From Rhexocercosporidium sp. MPI-PUGE-AT-0058 (Eukaryota > Ascomycota > Leotiomycetes > Helotiales), in assembly GCA_020746875.1 (NCBI GenBank), contig JAGTJL010000032.1:62001-126000 (forward strand): a stretch of DNA of 64,000 nt, written 5' to 3'. The position numbers were made by a program, and so were the translations under genes. Positions 46,395-57,825 of this stretch are shown one piece after another (position 1 is the first letter of the stretch; every line of letters begins with the position of its first letter). The notes beneath the pieces were generated by a model. It was not told the DNA's origin. It saw only the letters and a program-made list of their open reading frames with translations, and did not search any database.

Positions 46395-48533
46395 TCAGCA
46401 CAATACCAGGTCCTCGAGCAAAGTATCTGCCAATACCCCGCCCCATTCCTGGGAGCCATCCAAGTAAGCGCTACCGATCACTGTATACTGGTTGGTGTCT
46501 GGATCCGAGGTCCTCCTCAATACGACTGGAGTGGTACATCCCTTGAGATAGAAAATTTTGTCACCTTCTTGAGCATCAGGATGTACCATGCTAATGAAGT
46601 ATTGTCGAGTATCAAGACAAGCCAACCTCATACCACTGCCAAGAACTTGTCCAAGAACATCAATGAAGGGTTCAGGATCTACCGTAATATGCTCTTCTCT
46701 TATTGCACTAACGGCAGGGAAAAGGCTATCCGTCCAGGTGCGTGCTGATGGAAAGTTGAGCTTTCCGGTCTGCGACCATTCGCGGAGAGTCCATTTCCCG
46801 ATTTTGAAGAACGCGTTGTGGTCGATCCACTCAATGAGGTTCAGATCATGTATCGAACCCCTCCCAAGGGGCATCCAGAGGGTCGAAAAGCAGATCGCAG
46901 ATTGCAATTCTGATGTAGCTTTTATGGGAAGACCCAGAGTAAGGGTTTTCCAGATGGCGATTTGGAATTTATTGACATCGGGGGAGGGGTTGCCGAGCTC
47001 GGGGATCTTGGCTGCAAGTGTGCCGGTAAGTGAGATCCAAGGGGCTCTCGGAGGAAGTGGACTATTGTCTCTGCTGTGTGGTCTCATTGCAGATGTGAGA
47101 TGGGTCACTGCTCCAACGCGAGTTCCTTTGACTTTCAGAAGACTTCCGGTAGATCCTTCCATGATGGGGTTGAATGCTCCGACATTTTGACTCTTGAAAA
47201 GCATCTCCTCGTGTACGGTAGTGCCACCTATCCAGATTCTCTGCCAGTTTGGCGCCCATGTTGGCACTGGAGTTTTGCTCTGCTTCAAAGATATACCCCG
47301 TAGGCAAATTGCATCCAGAGATTTGTTCAATGTCATCATTGCCCTGCTCATGTCTGCGATTATCGACTCGAGAGGCTGTCGATAGTTTGGCACCGGCACG
47401 AAGGTAGGCCCATCGTGGCAAAGACCAAGTAATGCAAAGATCTTGTCTCGAGGATCGGTGGCTAAAGCTTTGCGGCTCAAATTAAGGGCCTCAAATAGAG
47501 TGATTGGTGTTCGCTTGACGAAGAAGCGTTCTCGGAACTCCAATAGATGATCCAGGCCGTTCAAAAATTGAAATTGAGGGAACTGTTGGGCTCTGTCTGA
47601 CTTTCTGAGCAGGGCGAAAAAAGCAACTGTATCATCCCAGAGGAATTCAATGCCTTGGTAGAGAATGGTGACTTTGGGACCAACGGTAATCTCCTGAATG
47701 ATCCAGGCGCGCTTCCAGTATGGCTCGCTAAAGAACTGCGAATATTCCTTGAAATCCGCCACTCCACGTGTCTCCAGCGCCGGGATCTTAGGGTTCGGAT
47801 TTCCTTTTTGGCCTAGAGAACTAGGTGTTGCAGTCCTCTTCTCCCAGTCGCTGGTCCCGTGGATAATTTTCAAGCGTGAAACAGCTTCGATAATGTCCTG
47901 GGAAACATTGGGGAAAGGTCCCCCAGGCAAGCGACCCAGTCCCACAAAAGACAAGACTTCCTGGGCTCTGGAGTAGATTTGACGCATACTACGTACCTGA
48001 TGACTCCTCTCCTGTGGATCGTTTTGATTGATACAAACCGCATCTACCCATAGTCTGGTGAATGTTCCATCTCCAGTTTTGCGCTTGAGCTTCCGGATCT
48101 CCCAAAGGGCAGATACCAGGTTCTTGGTTGCTTTCAGCGCGATGCCATCAACATGTATGGTCTTGTCGCTTTGAATGAATCTTTCAAGGGGAGGTAAACC
48201 AGCGATGCCAGCAGCATGCGTGAGCTCTGTTGCTTCAGGATTTCCCCAACAGTAAGAAAGAGCGATATATGGGCCTGGATCGATGAGAGATGCGTACTCC
48301 AGAGAACAATTGATTTGTGTGAGTTCAGAGCCCCAGTGCAGTTGAAGTAGGCGGATCTCATAAGTGTCAAAATCGAGAGGCTTGTAAGGCAGCTTGGCTT
48401 CGATAGTCAAATCTTGAATCGTAGAATGCACTTCTTTCGTACTGGATGTTCCCGTATTTGCACCGAGCCTGACAATTTTTTGGTTTGACGCTGGACCTAG
48501 CGGTGACCTCCCCCGGGTGTCTACAAAACTCAT
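46395..48533 (-). CDS. HET-domain protein (heterokaryon incompatibility)
   Basis: This is a single-exon gene of 712 residues. The HET domain (PF06985) occupies roughly residues 85-290. Its landmarks are YIALSYCWG (89-97), LWVDAVCINQNDPQERSHQV with MRQIYSRAQEV (161-190), and YWKRAWIIQEI near residue 275. The long C-terminal part (DPRDKIFALLGL, then MSRAMMTLNKSLD and so on) is the usual variable region of these proteins. HET domains, related to TIR domains, trigger growth arrest and cell death in vegetative incompatibility in model fungi such as Podospora and Neurospora. No N-terminal NACHT/NB-ARC or C-terminal WD repeats are present, so it is a stand-alone HET protein. The frame is uninterrupted. 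Confidence 0.93.
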   Translation of the reverse strand: MSFVDTRGRSPLGPASNQKIVRLGANTGTSSTKEVHSTIQDLTIEAKLPYKPLDFDTYEIRLLQLHWGSELTQINCSLEYASLIDPGPYIALSYCWGNPEATELTHAAGIAGLPPLERFIQSDKTIHVDGIALKATKNLVSALWEIRKLKRKTGDGTFTRLWVDAVCINQNDPQERSHQVRSMRQIYSRAQEVLSFVGLGRLPGGPFPNVSQDIIEAVSRLKIIHGTSDWEKRTATPSSLGQKGNPNPKIPALETRGVADFKEYSQFFSEPYWKRAWIIQEITVGPKVTILYQGIEFLWDDTVAFFALLRKSDRAQQFPQFQFLNGLDHLLEFRERFFVKRTPITLFEALNLSRKALATDPRDKIFALLGLCHDGPTFVPVPNYRQPLESIIADMSRAMMTLNKSLDAICLRGISLKQSKTPVPTWAPNWQRIWIGGTTVHEEMLFKSQNVGAFNPIMEGSTGSLLKVKGTRVGAVTHLTSAMRPHSRDNSPLPPRAPWISLTGTLAAKIPELGNPSPDVNKFQIAIWKTLTLGLPIKATSELQSAICFSTLWMPLGRGSIHDLNLIEWIDHNAFFKIGKWTLREWSQTGKLNFPSARTWTDSLFPAVSAIREEHITVDPEPFIDVLGQVLGSGMRLACLDTRQYFISMVHPDAQEGDKIFYLKGCTTPVVLRRTSDPDTNQYTVIGSAYLDGSQEWGGVLADTLLEDLVLC

Positions 48534-49075
48534 TGTGGACGAGCCACACCAAGCTAATGTTGTACAGTTGCCTTAAGCTTCGGTCTGGCGTACGATATTA
48601 GACTGTGAATTGCGTTCATACCAGCTTGGTTGCCTACCTAGTGATACGTTTAAGCCGAGCTTGAATGGGTGAGGTCAAGTAGTTCAGCTGAGAGCTGCCA
48701 AGCCGCTAACACCATTCTATCTTCCACGTGAGGTTTCTGTGGATTCCACTATCATCCTTCGAGCCTTCGAGGAAGCCCATTATTAATAAGTTCCACGGAT
48801 TATTACCTGTGTTTCCAGGCATAGCCAGCCTGTCATTTCAAGTCGGAGACGTCGCTCGATAAGTCACGTGATATCGTTTGCTCTTATGTCCGAGGTTACC
48901 CTGAAACGGCCGCCGAAAGTTCTATGGATTAGTTTTGTGTGCTGAGCCAACGAACGTTGCAGTTAATTACTGCATGTTGGCATGTTGTTGTATGAAACTG
49001 CACACTCCTTCGCTTACCAAGCCTGGAGCTCAACCTCATCCCATCCCACCTTTCTCCATCCACTCATGAACTCTG
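48534..49075. other. divergent promoter region between HET and formamidase genes
   Basis: These 540 bases separate two divergently transcribed genes and must hold both promoters. No other feature was seen. Confidence 0.5.
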
Positions 49076-50048
49076 ATGAAGGATCTCGCCCAAATCAAAA
49101 TGGCCGAATCAATCAAGCTAGGAGGGCACTCTTGTATCCACGAAGTGCACCAGTATATTCCTTGCTCTCCCACACCCGAAGCTCATACTCTGGAAACATG
49201 GGCCTCAGCAAAGCCATCCGCCTCAGGGGGTAAGCGGTACTGGATCATGTATGTCTACCAAAGATTCCTTACTCTACACAAAACTTAAGTTAAATTGTTG
49301 TAGCTACATCCATGGGGGAGCATGGTGGCGACCTATGATAACAGCCTCCTCATTCTCTCTCACTGTCCAACATCTTCTCTCATCGCCCAATTCGGAACCC
49401 TACATCGCAGGCTACGCTTCCATCAATTACAGACTCTCAACACCACCTCCACTCCCCCAATTTTCTCAATTCGTTGAACCAGACAATTTAGCTCGAAATG
49501 TTAAGCACCCTGCTCATCTGGATGACGTAGTTGCTGCTATAAAATATCTCCAAAAGACATTCGGCTTCGCAGAAAATTACATCTTGGCTGGCCATAGTTG
49601 TGGTGCTACTCTAGCATTTCAGATTTCTAGCGAAGCCGGATTGGCTCCTCCTGCTGGTGTCCTTGGTGTGGAGGGAATATACGACTTGATGAAGTTGCGG
49701 GATGACCACAAAGACATTCCGATGTATCAATACTTCACCGAGAGTGCATTCGGAAGCGACGAAAGTGCGTGGAGTCTTGCCAGCCCTACGACTCAGAAAA
49801 GTGAATTTTTGTATGTATGGGAGAAGGCCAAGGTTGTGGCATTGGCGCAGAGTGACGAAGATGAACTGGTAGATGTCTCCCAGAAAGAGGTCATGTGGGA
49901 GAAGATCTTGGGCAGGCCGGTGGAAGGCAGGAAAGATGTTGCGATCCGATTGACGGGCAAACATGATGAGATTTGGAGGGAAGGTGAGCGGGAGACGCAG
50001 TTGAAAGTTGCGATTGAGCAGGTCTTGAAGTTAGTGTCGGCGGAGTAA
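49076..50048 (+). CDS. BNA7: kynurenine formamidase-like alpha/beta hydrolase
   Basis: It is likely to hydrolyse N-formyl-kynurenine to kynurenine in tryptophan breakdown and de novo NAD synthesis. Exons are 49076-49248 and 49304-50048 (55-bp intron, phase 2), giving 305 residues, or 297 if translation begins at the second ATG (49100). Motifs: the oxyanion-hole HGGAW in IHGGAWWRP, the nucleophile elbow GHSCGATLAFQ, LGVEGIYDL, and the catalytic His region TGKHDEIW near the C-terminus. This arrangement and length match fungal arylformamidase (Bna7). The name rests on motif resemblance; a broader esterase role is possible. It is cytosolic, with no signal peptide. Confidence 0.82.
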
Positions 50049-50691
50049 CGTGAGAGTCGCATCATCAAATGTGGGGGTTTGTCTTCCAAGATGAATGCTC
50101 AGAGCTTTACAGTTGATTGAAATTATGCTGTTTTATTCTGCCTGATCTGCATCTCTGGTAAGCTCTATGCTGTTTAGATAAATGAGGTAAACTGTTAGAT
50201 GCAATTTAGATTCCCCTAGGATGTTCATTTTTAGACCCAGTCGTTGCTCCCTTCGATATTCACTTTCCCTAGTCGGCACATCACTCTACTTCCAACAGAC
50301 TTTGAGAAAGAGCGCGAGAGGTTAGCTCTGAGCTGGAGCCTTTATAAATCTTCTCTCACAGCCATCTCTGAACAATTCTCCTCCACCTACAAACCATTTC
50401 ACTTCTACGCTGATCTCTCAGCATTATCTCAATAAACAGGCATCTCGTATCTGAAGAACTTTCATCTCTTTCTACAGATCATCTACTCGGTTGTCTACCA
50501 GTTATTCAACTCTGCTGGCCCCTTCAAGACCATATTTCCACAAACTCACCTTAGACTTGGTCGTATCACTACTCGCTCTGTCTATTTCCGTACTTGGACA
50601 CGAGTCCGAACTAGTCGATCCTGAGCCTTTCGAGGTCCTCCGTCTTCGCCAGCTTGAGCACCCTGTAAGGTTCGACCTCATCACCTTAAAG
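50049..50691. other. leader and promoter of the GHKL-ATPase gene
   Basis: The frame upstream of the ATG at 50692 is open from about 50491 but lacks an earlier ATG in phase. It is taken as 5' leader, possibly spliced. No other feature was seen. Confidence 0.4.
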
Positions 50692-53600
50692 ATGAACTTC
50701 GAAGAATCCTCAGAGCCGGAGGCTGATACCGAGGTATCCAATGAAAGTTACGAAGATCGAGACACAATCAAAAATGGCAGACAAGCTCTCGGTCTTACAC
50801 GCAACTACGTTCCTTCATGGACGTCGCGTGATGCATTCAGAGAATTCTTCCAGAATTGGTAAGTCATCAACCAGGCCATTGTCATGTCATGTTGATATCG
50901 TTCTGATGTTACTAGGGTGGATGGAATGATTGAAGCACACAAAGTCACTCGAGATACTATCAAAATCAACACCAATGACTCAGATAAAGAGTGGGTAGCA
51001 ACCGCTCATCGACCTGGCTCTGGGGGGATGATTGGCTTCATTCGCTTCCTGAAGAAAAAGGGCACTCTCGAGCTATCCAACTTCAAGGCACAATTACATC
51101 GGAAGGCCCTGGATATCGGCGTAAGCACCAAGCGTACTGCCAACGATACAGCAGGTACACATGGAGAGGGTTTCAAAGTTGCTTCATTAGTGATGGTCCG
51201 CAAAGGTTATCAAGTCCGTTACGAGTCATCCAAGTACTATTGGAGTTTTCAATTTGGCGGCCGAGACAAGAGACATCTTTACTGCCATCTTACTCCTATG
51301 AAGGATTCCGAGATCTCCAAGCGCATGCTCGTACACTCTGCTAGGACCGCGGCTGGCAGACCTAGAGATCTGGTGTCCAACATCTGGGAAGATGTTTCTG
51401 TTAAGATTGGCAAAGTCTACAGCGCCAAGGGTAACCAGATAGAGACATCCACGTTTCTAGACTGGATCAAGGTCTCATTTGAACTTAATCGACCTCCGAA
51501 CTGCATTAAGACTCCTGATGGAGATCTCATTCTCAGTAAGAATTTTGGTGGCCAGATGTACCTCAAAGGTCTGTACATCGGAAATTCTGCAACTACAAAG
51601 GCCCTCAAGTTTGGATACAACATGTCTCATGGAGATGTGAATCGAGATCGTCAAAGATTGATAAATGGAGCAGAAGAGGCAGCTATTCTTGCCAAAATAT
51701 GGGGAAGCGCAATCACTGCGGGGGATGAGGAGGCATTGAACGAGTATACTAGAATGTTTCGAGATGATCAAAACCAGTGGGCTGATATCAATTTGGCTGA
51801 GAATTATATTTCAAACGCGGTTGCGGCCAAAATTTTCGCCAGACTTCTGACCTCTTACCCACACCGGGACGTTTTCTTCCATAGCATTAAAGATGCAGCC
51901 AAGGTATGTAGCATCTCAAACTCACTCCCTCTCTCTCTTGAGCTCTCGGGAAGGTGCTAACCGTTTCACAGGACGTCCTTATTATCAATACTGACTTGAA
52001 GAAACTTCCCATTGCGCTTTCAATGTGTCTTTGGAATTCCTTGAGGCGTTTTGGCCTGGTCAGAACCCCAGAAGAACATTGCCATTACTTATTGCAAAAC
52101 GCTCCGATTTCTACTGTCAAGGAATCTTCATATTCTGAAGGTGTCAAGAGAGCTCTAAGAGCTGCTCTTGCCCTGGATGACAGAACAAGATGCCTCAACG
52201 TGACATTCAAGGTCAACCCAAAGGCCTATCTTGATTTACTTGTTGTTGGGTCGGACCTCTTCATCAATGACAAGTTTCTCGATTTCGACAAGAGCCATCA
52301 ACGTGTCTCCTGCTTTCTCTCGCAGTATAAGATCGATCCTCCAGATTTTCCTTGTGATCATATCATCGTTGGACTTCATGAATCGATTCTCCGAGAATTG
52401 AAAAAGCGCTCCAAGAGTCCACAGCAATCCTCCCTAACAAAGTTCTCCTCGAGACTCAAACTCGAGGAAAATCTTCGACAAATGCCTCGTTTGATCGACC
52501 TTGCACCGGGTAATGCTCCTGGTGAGTTGGCCGTTTCCTGGTCAATCTCGGAAAGCGGTAGGATCTACGATCTATATGGCTTGGATCTCATGTGTCGAGT
52601 TACTTTACACCGTCAGAGCACATGCTCGGACCGGCGAGAAGATCTAATCTTCGATTCCGGTAGGCTAATCTTGAGAACATCATTCTCAGCTTATCCATCA
52701 TTTGCATAGCTGACATTGTTTCAGATGGTGTTGCAATAGACCTAGACTTCAAACCGCTCGATGGAAATGCTAACTGTGGATGCCGTTTCTCGGTAGTTTC
52801 TCAGAGATTTGGCAAGTTAACTTTCAAGAAACTCGACTGCAATGATACTTACTTTCCAATGATCGCTCGCAACTACGATCACTCGTTTTTTGGAACTCCT
52901 CCACCACCAATAAAGCCAGCCACGGAAGATGCGGCAAAAAATGTTTCGATTAAGGTTGCTGAGGATGGCGCGAAAGCAAAAACAAAACCAGACTCGCAAA
53001 AGACTGGCAATGCTACTCTCGAAGAAAGACCGAAAAGTGATTCTAGTGACGATAACGATGCCGCAATCGACATGGAGTATCTAGTCAGATCTACGAGCGT
53101 GCAGTCAGCTGTTAAATTAGAGGTTGAAGAGAAGCAGGTGAGTGATTAGGTTGTCTTGAGACTAGAAATTGACAGTTCATCCCATCTGACGCTGTGTCCA
53201 GTCATCCTCGGGTATCGCGATTGGGGGTTCTGTTACACCTGACCCAAAGCCTCCAGTCAGCTCCGAGCAACATCCACACATCAAGGCATTAAAGAGCCAA
53301 GTGAATCAATTGAGTATGACTTTGCAGTCAAAGCAACGAGAGATTTTTACTGTCACCGAAAATCTGCAATGCAAAAATGAGGACCTTGTTGCGGCAACAG
53401 AAGCTCTGGAGAGCAAGGATATTGAATTGCGTCAAATCAAAGCAGCAAACGAGTCTGAGATTCAACGATTGTCAAGCATTATCGAAGACCTGAGAGGGGA
53501 TAATCAGCTGCTTCATGAATCCGAAGTAGAACGTGAGGCTCAACTTGCAGAATTAACAATTACAGTTAAGAGTCTGCATGCTGAGGTTCAAGAGCTTCAA

Positions 53601-53828
53601 CATGGCAAAATTGCGACTGAAGCACAACATGACATGCTCTCCAGCGAAGTCCAGCGTCTATGTGCAGATAGTGTGGAGGGTCAAAAGTTCCATGAGAAGG
53701 CTGTGTGTCATCGAAAGAATTCTCCAGATATTCACCGAAGCAGCAACACATCTGATGCGCCGCGAACAGAGAACCGCGGAATGAAGAAAATTATCGAGTC
53801 ACTCCAGAAAGAGGTCAAGCAAGTTTGA
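50692..53828 (+). CDS. GHKL-type ATPase with C-terminal coiled coil
   Basis: Exons are 50692-50858, 50916-51903, 51972-52659, 52725-53137 and 53202-53828; 961 codons, 960 residues. The N-terminal domain resembles a GHKL (Hsp90/MutL/MORC-like) ATPase: the N-box is FREFFQNWVDGMIEA (Glu51, Asn55, Asp58), and a glycine-rich ATP-lid motif GTHGEGFKVA lies at 136-145 after KALDIGVSTKR. The usual DxGxG G1 box is not evident: HRPGSGGMIGF stands in that region. A middle region of about 500 residues is unrecognised. Residues about 778-930 form a long heptad-like coiled coil. The frame ends at a TGA (53826-53828), but the same frame continues sensibly to 54128 (see next entry), so the gene may be truncated. 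GHKL plus coiled coil recalls MORC proteins; function unknown. Confidence 0.72.
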
Positions 53829-54128
53829 GATGAGCGCGACTCCATGGCCGGAACTCTCAAAAGCCTGTCAGATATGATGAAAAGTGTTCTTGACTTGAAG
53901 ACAAAAGAGCAGATGGTCCCCTTACTCCAGGGAGTTCTGGGCATGATTCAAAGCATGGTCAACCTAGGTAGTCGAGCAAGTGTTGTGGAGAACCAGACAG
54001 CAGATATCAAACGGGAGCAACTTTCCGATGAGAACAGTGCTCCACAGACAGCACCACGACCATCGAAGAGACAACGTACCACCGCCACGATCAAGCAAGA
54101 AGAGTCGATCGATTTGACGGACGATTAA
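53829..54128 (+). pseudogene. in-frame C-terminal tail beyond the TGA of the GHKL protein
   Basis: These 99 sense codons are in the same frame as the preceding exon and read like its natural end. The coiled coil goes on (DERDSMAGTLKSLSDMMKSV), followed by IKRE, a basic PSKRQR cluster, IKQE, and a terminal SIDLTDD. IKRE and IKQE fit the SUMO-acceptor consensus, and IDLTDD fits a SUMO-interacting motif with acidic flank. One C-to-T change (CGA to TGA) would explain the stop at 53826. Readthrough, a strain-specific mutation or a sequencing error are alternatives; an intron removing the stop was not found. Confidence 0.55.
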
Positions 54129-54772
54129 GCAAACAAATCGATTGTCACTTTCTGATAGTTTCAACACACCCAATTCACAATTCACGATACTCTCAACAAT
54201 ATCGCAATTCTCACATCCCAGGTATCATCAAATTTCAAAACATCACTTACCCCGACCTATCTCCGTCCAACACATCAGCATGTTCAACAAACTGCTGAAT
54301 CAAGGCGGGCTACGAAATTTTCGACGATGTTGCATTTCTCAGGCATTAAGGCGGACCAGACTGCAGAGATTCAACATCTCGTGGTTATCAAAAACAAACA
54401 CACACGATACGATAGATCGCTCGGTGGTCTTTTCATATGGCGCTTAGTCAACATCAAAATGAAAAAGCAATTCCCAGGAAGCATTTACTTCCAAGCCTTA
54501 GAAATGCCAACATATTTCCACGTCTCCGGGTGACGGATGCACATTCAATGTTGCGTGGGCTGCTCAAGAATTGGTGGTCCTATGACACTTAGCTGGGCGC
54601 CGGAGACCGATCAATGAAGCTGCCAATGAATGCATAAAGGGAGCTTACATAGAACCCAATGAAATTCTTCAACTAATTTCTTTGCATTGTATAGTCTCCT
54701 GGGCTTGTTGATGAAATACCCCGAATTTTGCCTATGTGATCGTGCTCGGCTGCTAACAATCCCTAGGACACA

Positions 54773-54788
54773 TTGGACACTGGTCCAA
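54773..54788. repeat. short palindrome TTGGAC-ACTG-GTCCAA
   Basis: A perfect 6-bp inverted repeat with a 4-base loop. The TTGTCCAA and GGACAC words recur on both sides (ATTGGACAC, TTTGTCCAATTT), suggesting a degraded terminal or recombination site. Confidence 0.5.
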
Positions 54789-54803
54789 ATTTGTCCAATT
54801 TAT

Positions 54804-54841
54804 GAGGACACGCTGAGGACACGCTGAGGACACGCTGAGGA
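54804..54841 (+). repeat. 11-bp tandem repeat, about 3.5 copies
   Basis: Three perfect copies of GAGGACACGCT followed by GAGGA. It is downstream of the GHKL gene and close to the palindrome at 54773. Confidence 0.85.
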
Positions 54842-55032
54842 TACAAAATCAGGGGCAGAAACGTCATCATTAACAACGCAGCAGCATTAACAGTAAGTCC
54901 AAAAAAAAAGAGGGAAAATTACAGTACACAAGAAATTGCAATAATCGTCATCAATCATTTCGTATTTAGACATTACACTACTCTGCTCACACCTTTATCT
55001 AGGTCAGTCCTCTAACCCAGACCCAACATCGC

Positions 55033-57260
55033 TTAATTATCGCTCGGGATACATCCACAAGCGGAGCTAACTCTCGACACGACATTTCCAGCACAGTTCG
55101 AGGTGAGGTATGGCTTAACAACACTAACATCAGTCACGACAGTCTTCGTGAAGCTCGTGCAGAAAGCCTGGGACTCGACCAAGCGTCCGGCAGGGGTAGT
55201 CGCACGCAGAGCACGGAGGCAGTTATCAGCGCTGCAGCCACAGACACCGTTTGGCAAGTTGTAGCTGTCGACTCGGGATAGGTGATCAGTAGGATCAGCA
55301 GAACGCTTGGCGTCAGCTCCAAGACCACGCTTGGCGAATGCTTTCCAGATGAGACATTGGTTCTTGCCTCCAGTGAGAGCCTTATCGGCATCGAGGATGG
55401 CGTCACGGGCGCTGATGAAGTTGGGACGGCAAGGCTGTAGCTTCATTCCGTCGACGACGAGTTGCATTGCCAAGAATCGTCCGTCGGTTGGAACGCCGTT
55501 GATGAACTTGGGTTGTCTGTCATCAGTGATGCCGTACTCATCAATGAGGTTCCACATGACTTCGTAGAGCATGGTGGCCCAGATCGTTCCGATGAAGTGG
55601 ACGAGGGTGGAGTTGTTAGCTGTGGAGTAGACCATTGGATTGGTGGTCTTGCTGGTTGAGTAGAGGTATGTTCTGATTCCTGATGGTCGCCCACGGACCC
55701 AATCACCCATTGGATAGTTGGTACTTCTGGTATCGGAGGTCTTCATGTGAATAGCAATTGCCATGAAGTCACTCCAGCCCTCACCCATTCCGCTACCTTC
55801 AGTGGTGCCGAGACATCCACCGTTCAAGGCGCCACCTGTGAGACGGTTTGAGAGACCGTGAGTGTACTCGTGAATTACAACACCGGCATCGAAACTGCAG
55901 TCACGAAACGGCATAGTAAAGTTCCAGATGTACATTCTCATTCTTGGGACTTGGCCATCAATAGGAGTAGCGAAGTTGGCATTGTTGACTCCACTGCCAT
56001 CTTGAGCATTCAAAGTGACTGGATCACCACCGAGACCTCCTTGGCCGTTGTTGTTTGACTCGAAGTTTCCTGCGGCTTCGTTGAAACCAAGCACGTACAG
56101 CAAGTCGTGGTACATGTTGGATGTGTAGAAGAGCTGAGCAACCGATGCATCAGCGTACTTTTTAGGATCTGTTTCACTGAGATCAAAATCGTAGTTGAAG
56201 TTCAGGTCGGCCTCGTATGGTCTGAAGTCGTTGATGAATGCGGCATCACCTTCAAAGTTAGCTTGAGCGTTTCCATTGTTGCCTCGAGTAGTGTTGAAGG
56301 TTGTGAATCCAGTTCCATGCCATGTGAATTCGGAGGTTTTGATGTCCCAAGGATCTTTCTCAACGGTTCTATCACCTCGGCTTGGATCGTTAGTCTTCCA
56401 TGGGCTGTGAAAATAGTCAGTAATTTTTCATCACAAACTCAAAAGGCGAACTTACTAGACAGTGTAGGATGCTTCCGAGACATAATCAACAACAGCCAAA
56501 ACTCGTTCTGGGGTAACAGCGTCGACATAAGAGAGCAACCAATTATCACCAATATCGGTCTCTACTCTCCACGACAAAGATAAGGTGTTTCCAGTTTGTA
56601 TGTACACAAGGTTTGCCTTGGGGTCAGAAAGCGCTCCAGATGATCCGGTGATTGTATATTTCTCGACCTCCTCTTCGGGCACTGCCTCAGCACCTTCGGC
56701 AGCGATATCCAACTGGAGAGTGCTTGATGCTCCGCGTAGAGCAAGAACTGGGTTCACTTGGTCTCGCTTAACCAGTGGGCTCTCAGCGGGAAGGGTTCCA
56801 GTGAAGAAAGAGCTTCCATATGAGAATACAGAGCCGTCTTTTCCGACCTAGTCATGTTAGAAGCTTCCAAATCATTTTCACCTCACTCGACCCTTACATT
56901 TACGTTGACATCAGCAGTGTCAATATCGATGCCGTGCACAGTCTGCTTGAATGTGACGTGCCCAACCCCGTTTCCTGAGACATAGTTGGTGACCAGGCGA
57001 AATTCGGCGTTTGGGAACTTCGATTTCACAAGAGTCGTTGCGGTATCGACGTATGTGGGCTTGGTGAAGGCTCGGAAAGTGGACACTTGCTCCTCGATCA
57101 CAACGTTGGTGGTGTATGAAGCACCGACTCCCAATCTGTAGGCAGTAAGGTCTACGGTTCTCTTCTGGAGACTTCGAGGAGAAGAAGAGGAGGCATGGGG
57201 ATGGCCAAGGACATTGGCTGTCAGAAGAGCGGCAATAGCGGTCTGAGAAACGAGACGCAT
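55033..57260 (-). CDS. secreted fungalysin metallopeptidase (M36)
   Basis: This is an extracellular zinc elastase-type metalloprotease. Exons on the minus strand are 56898-57260, 56456-56847 and 55033-56404; 709 codons, 708 residues. A signal peptide ([19 protein letters not shown]) leads into an FTP-type propeptide. The catalytic domain has the zinc-binding HEYTHG (His430 and His434) with the third ligand in GMGEGWSDF (Glu near 460). The conserved [18 protein letters not shown] and the joined YTVYPWKTNDP support the exon borders. A cysteine-containing C-terminus ends CGCIPSDN. It is somewhat longer than the usual fungalysin of about 630 residues. With the subtilisin at 3.2 kb the window encodes two secreted endoproteases. 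Confidence 0.94.
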
Positions 57261-57477
57261 TGTGAAAGTAGAGCAATGTTCGAATTTAGATGAGGAAAGC
57301 TCCACATCTCCTTGCCTCACGTCGACTTCCACCCCTCCCTTCTTATATAGAATCCAGAGTCCTTCACGTAATCCCTCTTGGCTTTGACACGGATAATTCG
57401 AAGCCGTGTAGGATGTTACCAAGCCACCATCTGCATCCTAATTCTTCCCCAAATCTCTCGATTTTTTGAACTTCCTC

Positions 57478-57825
57478 ATGAGGGCTGGCGGTGCAGCAGC
57501 CAAGAGAGATAATGCTGACCAGATGGTAATGGGGAAGTCGATGGACGTGAATGAGATGATGTTTGGCGCGCTCGCCAAGCAGTTCCGCGATAAGTATCTA
57601 CGACCTGCTCCATTGATCGTAGTCTTCTCCACGAATCATCCAGAAGTAGATCGTCTCGAGGACCATCCGCACTTAATCCCCTGCCGATCAGGGTATATTA
57701 GGGCGTTGACCATGGTCAAGCGAGAGGCTAGACTATTATCCGAGGAGATCATTCCCCCTGCCCCTGAATTGCCAAGGACGTGGCCAGTTGAGGCAACTGT
57801 GAAAGTTCAGACGACAGTCAAATAA
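57478..57825 (+). CDS. small hypothetical protein
   Basis: An ATG at 57478 gives a 115-residue single-exon product (MRAGGAAAKRDNADQMVMGK, later FGALAKQFRDKYL and VVFSTNHPEVDRLEDHP). It is mixed charged/hydrophobic without signal peptide or recognisable domain. It starts about 220 bases from the divergent fungalysin gene, so both would share a promoter. The composition looks like real coding sequence, but there is no independent support such as splicing or a family motif. Confidence 0.4.
   Translation: MRAGGAAAKRDNADQMVMGKSMDVNEMMFGALAKQFRDKYLRPAPLIVVFSTNHPEVDRLEDHPHLIPCRSGYIRALTMVKREARLLSEEIIPPAPELPRTWPVEATVKVQTTVK

Larger units (their letters stand above)
54129..55032. other. intergenic with small repeats
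   Basis: No supported gene was seen. The region contains a perfect inverted repeat and an 11-bp tandem repeat (listed separately) within 70 bases of each other. Confidence 0.45.
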
